In this document: in pieces, positions 19,794-33,300 of the stretch
Layout: every line of letters begins with the position of its first letter
Position numbering within the stretch: the first letter of the stretch is position 1
DNA from: Yamagishiella unicocca
Lineage: Eukaryota; Chlorophyta; Chlorophyceae; Chlamydomonadales; Volvocaceae
Direction of reading: 5' to 3'
DNA: 64,000 bases
Assembly (NCBI GenBank): GCA_003116995.1
Contig: BDSL01000004.1
Location: 2,356,001 to 2,420,000, forward strand
Program-made: the position numbers and the translations under genes
The notes under the pieces: model-generated
What the model was told of the DNA's origin: nothing
Database searches by the model: none
What the model saw: the letters and a program-made list of their open reading frames with translations, nothing else

Positions 19794-22700
19794 ATGAGGC
19801 CTAACATGCTGGTAGCGCTGTTGGCGGCAGCCGCTTTTGTGTGAGTGCCATCTCCATCATGTGTATCGACAATCCACTGACGGCCGTTTACCTTGTCCAC
19901 CATCTTTATTTTATGGATGCATGTGACATGGAAGTGAAGGCTATTTCTGTGGTAGATAGTGGGCAGACCGGCACCCGCCGTATCTATTGTTTGAGCGATG
20001 CATGCGGCGACGCTCGTTTTACCAAACCGCAGCAGCGCTGTCAAGCGCCTCGGGTATCACCTTGGTTGAAGCTAGCTGGTGGCTGGTGTATCGTAAACGC
20101 GCAGTAGTCCAAGCCAGAGTTATGCTAACCACTGCGTCTGCGCCCTACATCTGTGGTGCAGGGTTGCCACCGCTGAGCAGTCTGGGCTGTATCCCAACTT
20201 TCCATTCTGCAACTGTGTGAAGTCGCCGTCGGCGTACTCTCTCTCCCCGACCGTTAAGTCCGAGGGCGGAGGCAAGTACTGCTTCACGTTGAACGTCAAT
20301 CCCCCTCCCACCTGCACCTCTTACTGCTGCACCAAAGCGGACGTCAGGAAAATGGAGGTGAGACGCAGAGACTATCTTTTTGTACAAAAATGGTTACCTA
20401 GACAAGTGCTCTGCAGTCTGCGTGCGATGCGGTGTACCGTACCCGCCGCCACGATGTCGAAACCTTTGAACCCGGCTGTTGCCAACTACCTAACTTCCTC
20501 CTCATGCTCTCGAAAATCTCCACAGTTCAACGTCTACCAGGGCTGTGACGTTTCGGGTGTGAGCGTGAAGGGCACAATCAACGGCGTCCCCACCAAGGTC
20601 GGACCCAGCTTCGACGCTGCCTACCAGGGGCCAGTAGGCTCCACCATCCTGCGCCTGACCCAGCTGGGCCTGAACCTGACCAACGACGGTGCTGAGGTCT
20701 GCATCACCCTCAAGGCCAACAACGCCGGTGTCGGCTGCACCACCCTGGAGCAGCTGTGCGTGCCGCCTGCTGGCATGCCCACTGGCGTCTGCTCGGTAGC
20801 CCTGTTTGACACCAACCTGGACTGCTGCCCCATCACGAACCTCGGAGTGCCGAGTCCACCGCCGCCCTCGCCAGAGCCGCCCTCGCCAGAGCCGCCCTCG
20901 CCACAGCCGCCCTCGCCAGAGCCGCCCTCACCGCAACCGCTGCGTCCGTCGCCGCCTCCTCCCTCGCCACCACCACCCTCGCCTCCTCCTCCTCCTCCCC
21001 CCTCGCCGCCCCCTCCCTCGCCGCCGCCCCCCTCGCCGCCGCCCCCTTTCCCGCCACCTCCGCCGCCCCCCTCACCACCCCCTCCCTCGCCTCCGCCACC
21101 CTCGCCACCTCCGCCTTCACCACCCCCTCCTCCGCCTCCGTCGCCGCCTCCTCCCTCGCCGCCGCCCCCCTCACCGCCACCTCCACCTCCTCCCTCACCC
21201 CCTCCTCCCTCGCCTCCTCCCCCGTCACCACCCCCTCCCCCACCCCCCTCGCCTGAACCTCCCTCGCCTCCTCCCCCTTCGCCGCCCCCTCCCCCACCCC
21301 CCTCGCCTGAACCTCCTTCGCCTCCTCCTCCTTCGCCGCCCCCTCCCCCACCCCCATCGCCTCCTCCTCCGTCACCACCCCCTCCACCGCCTCCATCACC
21401 CTCTCCTCCCTCGCCTCCGCCCCCGTCGCCACCCCCTCCCCCGCCCCCATCGCCTGATCCCCCTTCGCCTCCTCCCCCTTCGCCACCGCCGCCCCCACCC
21501 CCATCGCCTGAACCTCCCTCGCCTCCTCCCCCTTCGCCGCCCCCTCCCCCACCCCCATCGCCTGGTCCTCCCTCGCCACCCCCTCCATCACCACCACCTC
21601 CTCCGCCTCCGTCGCCTCCTCCTCCCTCACCGCCACCCCCGTCGCCTCCTCCCCCGTCGCCACACCCTCCACCGCCACCGTCACCCCCTCCTCCTTCGCC
21701 TCCTCCCCCGTCGCCGCCCCCTCCTCCGCCCCCCTCGCCTGATCCCCCCTCGCCTCCTCCCCCGTCGCCACCGCCGCCCCCACCCCCATCGCCTGAACCT
21801 CCCTCGCCTCCTCCCCCTTCGCCGCCCCCTCCCCCACCCCCATCGCCTCCTCCCCCTTCGCCACCGCCGCCCCCACCCCCATCGCCTGAACCTCCCTCGC
21901 CTCCTCCCCCTTCGCCGCCTCCTCCCCCACCCCCATCGCCACCTCCCCCTTCGCCGCCGCCGCCCCCACCCCCATCGCCTGAACCTCCCTCGCCTCCTCC
22001 CCCGTCGCCTCCTCCTCCCCCACCCCCATCGCCTCCTCCCCCTTCGCCACCTCCGCCCCCACCCCCATCGCCTGAACCCCCATCGCCTCCTCCCCCGTCG
22101 CCTCCTCCTCCCCCACCCCCATCGCCTCCTCCCCCCTCGCCTGAACCTCCTTCGCCTCCACCCCCCTCCCCGCCGCCGCCCCCTCCCCCCAGCCCCCCTC
22201 CCCCTAGCCCCCCTCCCCCCTCCCCTCCTCCCCCCAGCCCCCCTCCCCCCTGCACGGTGTGCACCTACCTGGTCCTGGACCCCACCGATGTATTCTTCCC
22301 GATCAACATCACCGATGACCAATGCAACGCCTTCGCCAACCAGATCGTCAGCGATTTCGTTACCCAGGCGGCGGTAGTTGGTGCCGTTATGCTGGACACG
22401 CCTCCGGTCATCGAGTGCAGCTCCAACATGGTCAAGGTGTGCGGCTCCTTCCTCTCCGCCGAAGACGGAGCGCTGCTGCAGCCGTGGATCGAGACGCAGT
22501 CCTCCTTCTGGTTGGAGCTCATCACCGGCCCGTCCGCCTGCCCGGCCTACCTCAACGGATACACTATCTCCGTCATCACGGGAGGTGACGGCATCCCGCC
22601 CAACCTGTCCGAGAGCTGCATCCAGTTCGCGGTGTCGGTGGCCTGCACTCCCGCGAAGGTCGACTTCCCCAAGTGCCAGTGAGTGATGTAGATCGGTGGC

Positions 22701-24086
22701 GGCGGTGGGGGTGCCTGCGGACGGATGGCGGATGAGGAGGCGAGAAGACCCGGGTACACGACATAGGAAATAAACGGAGGGCAACGGCGGAGGAAACGTG
22801 GGGGCGGGGCGGACAGCGACGGCAGGCTGCATGCTGCTTGCCCTCGCACATGGCCAGTACCTTGTGCCGAGCAGCCCGGTCGGCACGCACGCACGACGGG
22901 CAAACTGGCCCTTCGGTTGCGCTTTGCAGCCGGACCCTGCTGTCTGTTCGTGTATACAGCTACTGGACCTCGGTGATCTGCCCATGTCTGAAAGGAAACC
23001 ATGCCGCCTGCCGGCCCGCCTCGTCACGCACCCCTTGCCCTGCCCCTCCCTCCCGGCCCCCGCAGGTGCAACACCCGCCCCCGCGCGACTCCCTTCGCGG
23101 CGCTGCCGGTCATCTACCAGGAGGCCGGCCGCAAGCCGTACACGTTCCTCTACTGCTTCCTGATGGACACCGTCGCCCCGCTGTCCCCCAATGTGAGCAC
23201 ATTACTCATGCCGTACGTAGCCCAGCAACTACTGCAGCGACGACCAGTACGCGCACGCGTGCAGACAGGCTGCTGCTGCGGCGCTTCCCGAGGGATAGTT
23301 AGTCTGCTGTTGGGCTGCTTGGGTCAACTAGCTACATCATGATCCTGATTGCCTACTTCTCACCCTTCCTCCGCCCTCCTACCCGAAACGCTTCTGTTTT
23401 CTGTTTTTCTCCTTGGCTTGCTCTTGCGCATTCTCATGCCTGTCTCCGCCCTCCCGCCCGAATCCGTCACGCGGCCAACGCAGGGCCCCTGTGGCAAGAC
23501 GACCAACCTGCTCAAGGCTGAGATCTGGGCGGACGACAACCAGCGCCGCAAGATTGTGGCCATGGGGATCCAGCCCTCCAATGCCGCCAACATGACCTTC
23601 CTGTCGACCACCTGGGGCGCTCAAGGCGAGCAGACGCTCAAGGCCACCCCGCTCAACTGGAGCCTCGAGCAGGCCAAGGGCGGCAGGATCTGCATGGAGC
23701 TGGACAAGACCACCGACCTGAAGACCTTCTGCATGACCGGCAACACCGAGACCTGCTGGTGAGCGTTATTATCGTGTTGTATGTACGGCCCATGCTGTCC
23801 TGCCGGGAGGCGTCGTGGCGTGGGGAGGGGAGGGCAGGTTGCAACTTGCTGGCTGTTGCCACCTTGCGTCGTTGGTTCTCTTGCGGTAACACTGCAGTGC
23901 CGCCACACCAGTGTCCGGCGATGCGCCCGATGGTCCTGACGTTTGGTCTGGAGCCCACCGCAACGAGTACTTCTACCAAATGTTCCTCTGCTCGCTTGGC
24001 CCCGACCCACCATCTCGCGGCGCAGGATCAACTTTTTCGATGACACAAAGGACTGCTGCCCTCTCTACTCCGCCACGCTTGTGTGA
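19794..24086 (+). CDS. Pherophorin 1, with a very long Pro/Ser spacer
   Basis: Pherophorins are secreted hydroxyproline-rich glycoproteins that build the volvocine extracellular matrix; some in Volvox respond to the sex inducer. Six exons: 19794-19840, 20162-20357, 20526-22678, 23066-23192, 23484-23758 and 24026-24086, phases 2-0-2-0-2, 952 residues. A signal peptide (MRPNMLVALLAAAAFV) is split after codon 15. The N-terminal pherophorin domain runs to about residue 190 ([58 protein letters not shown]). Residues about 190-656 are [19 protein letters not shown] repeats, presumed hydroxylated and glycosylated rods. The C-terminal domain follows ([76 protein letters not shown]). Many paired cysteines suit an oxidising compartment. 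The spacer stays in frame throughout. Confidence 0.93.
20852..22250 (+). repeat. Proline-rich coding repeat of pherophorin 1
   Basis: About 1.4 kb of CCN-rich sequence built of 21- and 36-bp higher-order units ([13 protein letters not shown] with EPPS, DPPS and GPPS variants). It is open in several frames on both strands, so the reverse-strand Gly-rich frame is an artefact. Confidence 0.9.
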
Positions 24087-24586
24087 AGATGCCTCACGAT
24101 TAGCCTGGACGCCCGCGTGCTGAGCCGCGCTGAGCACGAGCCAGGCCCATAATTTTGGAACCTGTATCATCATTACGAATCCTGAATGCATTGGGCCGCT
24201 CTGCGCTCCCCCATGGAAGCCCACGTGGAGCTTATCAAACCGGGCCCTTCAACTGCAAGCGAGTACCCGAGACACGGGGGCAACGGCTTCAAATGGAAAC
24301 AAGACTACCACCCACCGGGCGTTACGTGTACAAATCAGTGTCTCATGGGGGCGGAACTCTCCTCTGCAAGTACATATTCGGGAGGAGTGTATACTTATCA
24401 TTAGCTGCGCTGAGTGAAGTGTGTCCACCATTTCCCAATGTCCAACGTTGTGCATGTTTTTTGTGTTTGCATGCATGTGTGCACCAAGGGACACTAACTG
24501 TATGGTCAATACATAATCATCATCTCCCAGGGCTAAATACGGAAGGCTGTCGGGTGGAGATCGCTTCCTAGCCCCGAAACAATCCT

Positions 24587-24591
24587 TGTAA
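24587..24591 (+). terminator. TGTAA polyadenylation signal, pherophorin 1
   Basis: First TGTAA on the strand after the stop, about 500 nt downstream. Assigned by motif and position. Confidence 0.45.
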
Positions 24592-26309
24592 CATATGTTC
24601 CATCAGGTTCCATGGATGTGGTCCTTGTTCGTTAGTCCAAGTCACGCAGAGCCGACAAAGAAATTTACAGATCGGGGGCTACAGGGGGTACTGACCGCAG
24701 CGAGGAGCAGTAACGTTTGCAATGTACTAAAGTGCAACGGTGTTCTTAACTCAATGGACACGTCGCCGCTTCCCAGCGCAATTACACCATCGACTCCGGC
24801 GTTAAGACAGCGTTAAGTTATTGCGCTGCTTTATAAAGCAATTCATGCGTGCACCATGCAGTGACCATTTTGATGATGCTCAGTATTATTACGGTACCTT
24901 ATCCAAGACCAACATGGTTCTATGTAAAGCGTAGCAACGCTCGGTATGGGCCCTCCTCTTGTCCTGGGCTCGCCCGGGTTTGTGGAGACTGTAACACCCA
25001 ATCACTTACAGCTGGGGGCGCAGCTGGGCAGTAGTAGGCTCTAGACCCTCGGGTAGAGCCATTGGGCACAGAGCCTGCCAATGACAAGGACGCAGAAAGC
25101 ATCACCTGGGTGTCTGTGGTATGGGCCAACACAGCAATGTCTGCTATGCGGTGCGACAGGGTGCGACATTGGGGCTGCCTAATTGTGCAAGTCCGTAAGC
25201 AGGTAAGGCTGCAGCGTGAGGGAGCGCATGGTAACGGCTGTTGTTGATACCAACCGGTACTGATACCGGTCCTGAGTACGGTCCCTCAGCGCCACCGACC
25301 GGTACTGATACCTGTCCTGAGTTCGGTCCCTCAGCGCGTGAGATTTGTGGTGACGCCAGATGCCATCCGGTCATGTCGCTGGCGAAACTGGCCTTGTCGC
25401 GTCACGCATGGTCGCGCGGTCTCTTCCACCTTGCGCGTGATCCGACTGATGTCTTACTAGCTACATAGCCGACTGATGTCAAAGCTGCTATGCGGCCCTG
25501 GCAAATCGGCTCGGCGTGCGTATGGCTTGTATCTCGGCACGAAGCCGCGCTCCATACCACATCAGTCTCCTTGCCATGTCAGGCGCTCCATGGCGCTCTT
25601 GCTTACTAATTCTCTTTTCTAAGCGCAGCATCTTGTGATTATGGCATCACTACAGAGTCGCGTTTCCTTGCGTTTCCTCCGTGACGAAGTCTACTTTAGG
25701 GGCGCGAATCTTAAAGACTCACTAGATGACCAGGCTGCCGGTATTGTCGAGTCCATTATTGAGCCTGACACTATCAATTGGTTCTGCTGCATGCCGTGCG
25801 CGTTGTAACGACCGACGAGTGTCGTCGGACGAAGGACGTGAGTTGATAACCAAAGCCGACAGATATTATAATAATCATTTTGTTCTGCGTGTCAATGAGG
25901 ACAGCGCTTACTGCACCTTTGACTGATTACTCTTTGTCGGGACTCGGGAGGGGTTCAGGAGCGATGCCAATGGTGGCTTATGGAGCATAAAACAAAAAAA
26001 TGTAATGTTCTATGGCTGATGAGGCTCGACAAAATAGTCTGGAGTAGCGTTGGTTTTGCATGTATGAGTATTAATGAAGGCGACGGACGTATGGTGGGCG
26101 TTTCTACAAAGGCTTCTGCTTCGAGCGTTAGAAAATATTAGGAGGATACAGAGTCTGCAAGAAAAATAATTTGGCCACAAAAAGAGAGAAACGCTGGATC
26201 GCTCTTGCAAGAGCAGGATACGGCACGGTTGCATTTTGTATCGAACATACTTGCCGCGGCTACGCTCGGGATGTCGCCCAATAATGAGATGAAGATAAAA
26301 TTTTGCAAT
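24592..26309. other. Intergenic region with small repeat remnants
   Basis: No gene supported. At 24955-24998 there is a copy of the motif GGGCTCGCCCGGG...GAGACTGTAAC seen elsewhere in the window. At about 25015-25085 lies a diverged minus-strand LINE tail (TAGACCCTCGGGTAGAGCC). At 25245-25335 a unit of about 45 bp, containing CCGGTACTGATACC and CGGTCCCTCAGCGC, is repeated twice. Confidence 0.5.
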
Positions 26310-27060
26310 GTCGTCAAGCCCTGGCAAACCCAGGACAAGAAGGAGGACCCATACCCGTGGCCTCACCATATGAGAGCTGGGGCTGAACCCAGCAGACGCC
26401 CCCAAGGGCACAGGAAAGCCTCAAAAAGCACGGAGACGCTGGGCTACACTAGGGCTAGCAGGGATGCCAGAATGAGACCACACAGTACGGCAAGCCAGCG
26501 CTAGCAACTAGCAGACGCCCCAAAAGGCACAGGGAGAAAACTGGACACCCCGCCGCGCCCAAGCCGACAAGAAAGACAACCCAGGCACTCAAGGCCCACC
26601 GCCGGAAAAGGTGGCCGCACTAGCCAACAGCGCGCCGGAGCGACGGACCCAGGGCACCACCCACCCGCGAAAATGCACCCCATCCGAGCAACCGGCCAGC
26701 AAAGGAGCTCCAGCGCGACGGGCAGTCTTAACAAACGAAGGCCACGAGGACAGGGAAAACGCCAAATCGGGCAGACGTCGCCCCGGGCACACCCAGCAAC
26801 GCGGCCACAGATGACGGAAACAACTAGGTGCACCAGCCCACACGGGAGAACAACGCCAAAAACAAACAGCCCCTGGCCCAGAAGGCACCAGACAGACGGA
26901 CAAGCGGCCCACGAAGAGCACGAGGCAGGAGCCGCTCAGGCCCTCCAGGGCAGCCAAGGATCAGCCAGCAACCCGCAAGCGGCCCCCAACCACGGGGGGG
27001 AACGGGTGGGCGGCCTTAGCTTGACAGCACACCCGCTGGTCCGCGACATACAGAGCTGAG
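26310..27060 (-). mobile_element. Dispersed repeat family (probable non-LTR element 3' region), copy 1
   Basis: Resembles the minus-strand repeat at 63365-64000 over several hundred bases. Shared blocks include ACCCAGGACAAGAAG, CGTGGCCTCACCATATGAGAG, GCTGAACCCAG and AACCCAGGCAC, in the same order. I see no intact protein in it. Read on the minus strand, its end carries the GTCCTGGGTTTGCC motif that precedes ...ACTGTAAC in related copies. Assignment to non-LTR elements is inference. Confidence 0.5.
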
Positions 27061-30000
27061 CAAAACCTGCAGGCAGGCCCAAAAGTAGCCAACTGCGTGC
27101 AAGCGCACGGCATCACAGTTGAGAGCTACCATTTTTGGTTGCCAAACAACTATACGGGGTTTACCGCCCTTCCATTGCGGCTTTGTTGCACTCCTGTTCG
27201 CTAAATCAACATGTCCTGGGTTCGCCCGGGCTTGAGGACACTGTAGTAATCGATGTGACAGTGTCCGCAAGCTGTAACATACTTATAGTCCTCGATGAAT
27301 CGAGGTACGTGCGGCCGCAGAGTGCGGCAGCCTCCTTTGCTTGCCTTTCCGGCGAGCTTCTCCATGCGCCCGCTTTCCGCGGCTGCTTTCTGCTGGGTCA
27401 TCCTCGGCAGGGCCTTTTCAATCCGAGTGAAACGCGCGGCCGGCCTCCAGCCTCCAGCACCTCAGCGCCCTTGTTGCCCCAAGCGTGTACCGGGCACTTT
27501 GCCACGACCTAGGGTTATCCGGTATTCGGTCCTGATGATCGTGTTCCTTCCCGGGATGCCTGTACACAGCTTTCCTGCCTCAATCCCGCCGCTTGGCCTT
27601 CTGGATTCTGCGCAAGGCAACCCGTATAGTCTACATTGGATCACCATGCCAGAAATTACGCTGGCGAGGGCCATTGACTGTTTGTCATTGAGCCTGCCGT
27701 GTCGGAGCGCACGGTCAGGCCGTGAAGGCATGGACTGTGAGGCTTCTCCATAACATGGGCAGCCTCTTGATACCCAGGGCCTTTAGGCATGGCCCGCCCA
27801 CGTCCTTTAAAGCTAATGGCGCCACACCCTGTGGCTTTCTTGTGGGTCTCAGTTTACGTCCATTTGTGGGACTCATCGGTACAGCAGGTCACGGATCATT
27901 CGCACGGTGGCGGTGTGGGACGTGTGGGCCCCTTTCAGAAACGCCCAAGGGCAACGACTACGCTTGAACGGCGGCTAGCAGCTACTCGGCGCCGAAGGCA
28001 GGGTCCATCGGAGTGGCTAGGCTGTATTTGGCATTGAGAGGACAGGGTGCTTTCTGGTTGTGCCAGGCCATGACGTTGGGAGTGCGGTTTCCCGACTTAA
28101 TGTCGTCTTACTAGTGTAACGTGACCGTTAATTGGCAGGTCTCTGGACCCTGCCACGCAGGCGCCTGCTACTTAACCGTTACGGCTAACAGGTTATCCGC
28201 TAAGCCACCCTACCCGATACCCAATAGGCCTATAGCCGTTAAGTTCATTAGGGGACTGCCAGCTATCCGGCGTCTGCTACCTAACAAGGTGTCTGCCAGC
28301 CACCCTAACCGATACCAGTTAGCCCTAACCGGCAAGCCTGTTAGGGCCCACCAGCCTGTTAGAGGGCCCGTTGTAGTTTGGGGTTTTGGTCAGCCACTCC
28401 CCCGGCGCCACGAGAGAGCCCGTGCTTGTTAAGAGGCCGATAGGCCCTTGTGACCCTAGCCCTTGTGGGGGAATTCTCATGTAGGGGTTCATTTTGCTTG
28501 GAGCGGCGCGCATTGCCGCAACCAAGCGCGTTTCCAAGCGCGTGCTTACACCCCTAATTAGCAGTGGCTTCATGATGTAGTGAAGGCAAGGAAAGCCTGT
28601 TGGGATTTCGAACAATAGGGGGTTGCGGCCCTGGCTGCATGCAGTAGGACGCATGCAACAGGGAATTGATACGTGTGGGCTTGGGCCTTGTCGCGGCAAG
28701 TCCCAACCTAATTGGCGGTTCGATATTTGACACACACACCTGGGAGCGCATGCCTACGGGAGGTAGGGTTGCATTTGTTGGACCAGGAGTAGCATATAGG
28801 CCGTGTGGTTGGGTTGAAAGCGGTATGGGCGACGGAGAGCGTGCTTAGAAAAAGAAGGCCCCCAGAAACCCATGGCTTCCTAGGAGTTCGTCAGCTCTCA
28901 CCTGCTCTTAAATGCTCCTTTGAGCTCCCCCGAAATGCGAGCGCCGAGCACGATGCGAGAATTGCAAGCTGTGCACAGCACGAAGTTAAGAACTGACGCA
29001 TTCGTCGGCTTCTGGTCGTTTAGCCGATACCGGTGCGACACTGTGCGACGCACCGCGTCAGCTCGTGCGCAAGAAACGTAGGTTTAAGCAGAGCGCTCCC
29101 CTGGGATTAAGGTTGCATAAAAAGTGTACTACTCCTGAGAAGTTGGAGTATCCCGCACGTAAATCTGTGTAGGTGCGGCCGAGGCTTTGCTGAACGCGCT
29201 GGAGTAGTCTGGCCGTGTGCTGGAGTACGGTCTGCGGACTGCGCACGGGGAAACCTGTGCGACACGCAAGGAACAGGGCAATTTGGTGGGCGCCGTCTAT
29301 GCCGACACTTCCGTTAGAGTACTGTAAAGCAAAGCTTTCGCATCACTGTTATAATCGTGGACATTTCGCAGGAACAGCAAGGACCGGCATGCCATATTGC
29401 TGAGTGGAGGCCAGGCAGGTGCTACACCTGCTTCAGGCACTGAAAGCCGTGGCGATTGTATATTTTTGGTCACGGTAAAGCAAACGCCACATTGCTGTTC
29501 GCTTATTTCCTCGTACCAGACGTGAGCAACGTGAGCAGCGCGACAAGTCGGCCCGTCCCACATGTTAAGGCCCTCCATTCAATAATATGATCGCGCTGCG
29601 CATTATGAACAAGGCAACCGGATGAAGGTGTTCGGCTATCGGGGATTCGGGTTGCATGTATCGTAAACACTGACCTGGAGGCTCAGATGCCGAATAATGG
29701 CGAAATCATGCGCTAAGTATATAACGTCCTGAGGTATCGTGATAACCAGCAGGCAGACTGATTGCTGCCAGTTTACAGGTCCAAAGTTTTGAGAGCGGAA
29801 TAGGCAGGGCCCTTCCGTTCCTAGACTTGGAAAATTTTCAGGCGAGAAATCAACTACTACTATGTTGTGATAGAATTTGCTTGATAAGTAAGCGCCCGGA
29901 CATTCTTTTACCGTTGCCTGTGTGGCCGAAAAACCGCGGTATCGATGCTTTTCAGGTAAGCCTTGCTCAATAATCAACGCCTATATCCATAGCTTCACAA

Positions 30001-31319
30001 ATAACTACGTACTTATGATAAGCGAAATGTAACCTTACAGGTATATCAGACACCCATCCGATGGGTATGGCAGAACATATGTGACGGCACCTAAAGTTCA
30101 CTAGTCATAAACCACATCTATAAAGCGCGGTTACTGTAGACGCAATCTTATACAAGGGAAAGCAGTCGGAATGCCAAGGAGGTTATCCAAGTCCAGCACC
30201 TCACTAAGACTGCTTATGCATAGTAACTCAAACGTGTTCGACATTTATCATGAAATTTGAGTAGAGAAGCAGTATTGAATTGGTAAACCGTGCTGGCTTG
30301 GAGCCCGCCTCATGTACGGCGTTCGCGTTCGACGTAACGCAATCCCACACCCTGTTCATCCACGTTAGACCTTACCTGACACAACTTTGTCACGATATGG
30401 GATTTGTGGCTTGGGTGCCAATGCCTGCATCCTGAATTATGATTTTTTGGGGGGAGTGGAACGCGTTGACGGCCCTGCGCAAAGATGGTAGGGAATTATT
30501 CGCGTGTTAAATGAAGTAAAAATCAATGAAATAAAGGTTGTGATCTTTCCTCGCACGCCTTCCCTCAGGGCGAGAATGGTGGGCCACAAAACCGCCTGAG
30601 GCAGGATACACGGAAACGGGATGGTGCATAAGTTGCGTGCCTTCATCTAGAACATGTGTCGCGAAGCTCAAAAACAAATCCACTTGGCCTGGTTGGCCTC
30701 AGTGCGCCTGTCAGCACCTTATCAAGTCAACCGCTAACCTGTGAAAATTTTAATGGACCGAATTAAGGATTCGATAACCACTATTTAAGGGAGGCCCTGT
30801 CAGTCAGTTAGGGTCGAGGGTGCTGGGAAAGAAACACATGCCTGACGGATGGTTGCTGCAAGCGCCGCAATGACCCAAAAGCAGACGCTGACGAGCTGCA
30901 AACACCAGTTACCGGAAATCACGGTTGTGATATTTCTTAACAATAAAGGGTTGCAACTCACTGAATGGGGGTAGGCGGGAAGCATTGCTTGCGACGAAGC
31001 GAGCAAAGCGCTCGAGTCCAACGAAGGCCATCAGAACCGTAATCCGCATCACCGCAGCGGCAACAGCCCGAGGAAGGGCGGTACGGTGCGACCACAGCAA
31101 AGCGAATCAATACCTAGCACAGTGCACCAATTCAAAAATAGACTGCACCCCAGACTGGGCTCACACACGCCTAGCAAACGTACCGCATAGAAAGGCCCGC
31201 CCCAAACTCGGCTTGACCGACCCTTGAGTCACAAACCGCAAAGATGAGAGTTGGATCTGGTTGGATGGTTCTTATACCGCGCCTCCCGACATTGCCGTGA
31301 CTAGCGCCACCAGCTGACA
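27061..31319. other. About 4.2 kb with no supported gene
   Basis: Contains a short + strand remnant of the CCTGGGTTCGCCCGGGC family at 27205-27250 and a patch at about 28120-28370 with many degenerate TAACCG/CCGATACC motifs. Otherwise I see only short open frames without domains (for example 27295-27753 + and 29297-29578 -). The part from 29.6 to 31.0 kb is distinctly AT-rich. Confidence 0.5.
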
Positions 31320-32158
31320 AGCTGGGCGTTGCAACACCACCGCCTACACCACTTTTGGTTCTGCCCGGTGGCTCAAGCAGTGATTGCCCAACTCGAGACC
31401 CAGCTCGGTGCAGGGGTGACACGGGCGCAAGTTTGGTTGGTGCAAGCACCTCCCGGGGTACAGCCCTGCGTCTGGGATGTAGTAGTCCTGGCGGCTATTA
31501 CTGCCATGGAGGTGGGGCGTCGGTTTATGGCCGCGGCCTTGAAAAGGCGGATGCTGGTGGTCCCCCTCTTACTCCGGGAAGTGGTCTTCTGGATCGTGCC
31601 ATTCGCCGTGGGGTGGTGGAGTTCTGGGCCCTTCTGAGGGGCTTTGCTGTGTTGGGGCTTCCCCAGAAAGGCTGGGATGCAGTGGGGCCTCGGCATCCGT
31701 TCTTGCGGGTTGTCGCCAGTCGCCTTGTGTGCGGGGGACCGGCGGAGGTACTGGTGGACTCGTGATCGGACCGGGTTGTCTTGGGGAACGGGGTTTCCCG
31801 TGCTTCTTACTCTCCGGCTCTATATGCGCGTTGAGCCCTGCTAGGGGTCCGTGCCTGTTGGGATGAGAGGCGGCTGGTCCCGATGATTGCATCGTTGCGG
31901 CGCTTCACTGGTTCGTCGGTTGCTGGGCTGTTAGGTTGGTTGGTGGTCAGTTCCTGATAGGGGAGCCTCTAGTGCAAATTCCCCCTGGGGTACTGGCTTC
32001 TGCTCTGTGTGCCTACGGTTTATTGATTTGGTGTTCTGGTGGTTTGCCTTTGTTCCGGTGCTGTCGGTCTTTGTTTCCTCCGTCTTCCTCAGTGTCAGGC
32101 GGTGTGCCCGATGGTTCTACCTCTTGGTCTGGAACCCACTGTAACCGTTACAACAACC
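31320..32158 (+). mobile_element. LINE 3' fragment, family 1 (zinc finger, ORF2 C-terminus and 3' UTR)
   Basis: Starts within the ORF2 C-terminal zinc-finger region (LHHFWFCPVAQAVIAQLET). It continues, with frame changes, through CVWDVVVLAAITAMEV, RRGVVEFWALLRGFAVLGLP and the ORF2 end at about 31765. About 390 bp of 3' UTR follow, ending in ACCCACTGTAACCGTTACAAC. The same 3' unit recurs at 39.85-40.7 (-), 42.75-43.2 (-), 47.8-48.56 (+) and 54.4-55.25 kb. It is 5'-truncated, as is typical for LINE copies, and sits directly against a family 2 fragment. Confidence 0.8.
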
Positions 32159-33300
32159 AGATACCTGTGGGATGTCCTGAGGGCACGTGAGGTGCTGACC
32201 GCGGTCCTGCATAAGACCGGCACCGCAGCTAGATCAGAGGTGATGGCGAATTGGCGCGCAGCTGTCGAGCGCAGCCTCTGGCCCCGTACTAGGCTAGGGA
32301 GGCGCGGGCTTTCTTGGGGCTTCGGCGGTGGCGGGAGTGTATGTGGGGCCGCTCGAAGGCCTGTGGGTGGACCTCCCGTCCCCGTGGCGGATGGCCGCGG
32401 TGGCGAGTAGGGCTGCGCCGGGAGGTGCGGGCCACCCGACCACAACTGATGTGGAGGTGAGGTAGGGTGCGCGACTCGGCTGACGGATGGAGGGGTTGCC
32501 GCCTATTTCGGTTCTTAGAGGCACTGGGGGGGCGCAGCGGTGGCCGTTGAGCTGCTCTTGGCTTTGTCGGCACTACAAGGCGCGTTCCGGAGGTTATGGC
32601 AGGGTCTGCGCTGGGAGGACTCCCACAAGGAGGGATGGTGGCGGCTCGCGGTTGATGGGATTCCTCTGCTTGGCAACTCCCACGTGCGGGGCGCAGTGGC
32701 CTCTCCGTGCGGTTGTGGTAAATACCCTGGTGCGGTGCCAGGCGGGCTCTCCCCTCGGCAGCATCATTTCTGGAGCTGCCCGGCGGCTCAAGCCGTCATC
32801 GAACCAATTGGCCGTGCGGGCAGGCGCTGGTGTGTCCCGGGGTTAAGTGTGGTTGGTACTGGTCCCTCTGGAGGTGCAACAATATGTTTGGGACGTCGTG
32901 CTGCTAGCGGCCGTCAGCGCGATGGCGGCTGGGCGGCAGTACATGGCGGCTGCTACTTAGGCGTCGGAGGGCACTCCCTTGGTGTCGGTTTGCGCGATCG
33001 TGGGCTGCCATTGATGTATTGCTGATAGGGGGGCATTTAGGCTACTTCCTCCTGGGTGGTTGGTGCCGCTGTTCGTTCTCTGGCCCCTTGTTCGGGGTTT
33101 CTGGTGGTTTGCCATATCTCTGTCGACTGGTTTGTCCTTCTTCCTGCGTCTCTTTCGGTGTCAGGCGATGCGCCCGATGGCTCTACTTTATGGTCTGGGG
33201 CCTACCTATGGTCTACCTTTTAGCAGTGACCCTGCTAAAAAAAACAAACCATTGGGTCCTTGTAACACCCCCAAACTTACGAATCATTATAGTAGTAACT
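32159..33300 (+). mobile_element. LINE ORF2 3' fragment, family 2
   Basis: Encodes broken pieces homologous to the end of the family 1 ORF2: LWDVLRAREVLTAVLHKTG, then FRRLWQGLRWEDSHKEGWWR, LAVDGIPLLGNSH, SPCGCG and PRQHHFWSCPAAQAV (zf-RVT-like Cys/His pattern). It ends in a 3' UTR related to family 1 (GATGCGCCCGATGGCTCTAC) near 33190-33300. Stops and frame changes show it is dead. Confidence 0.7.

Noticed and set aside
20621..22264. 547-codon Gly-rich open frame on the minus strand
   Set aside because: It is the antisense of the proline repeat in pherophorin 1; CCN repeats read as GGN on the other strand and keep frames open.
26501..26957. Cys/Trp-rich open frames on the minus strand
   Set aside because: Lie in a dispersed repeat and resemble no domain; frames differ from the copy at 63.4-64 kb.
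27205..27250. tRNA-type B box (GGTTCG) suggesting a SINE
   Set aside because: No matching A box or cloverleaf fold nearby; the motif belongs to a longer repeat end.
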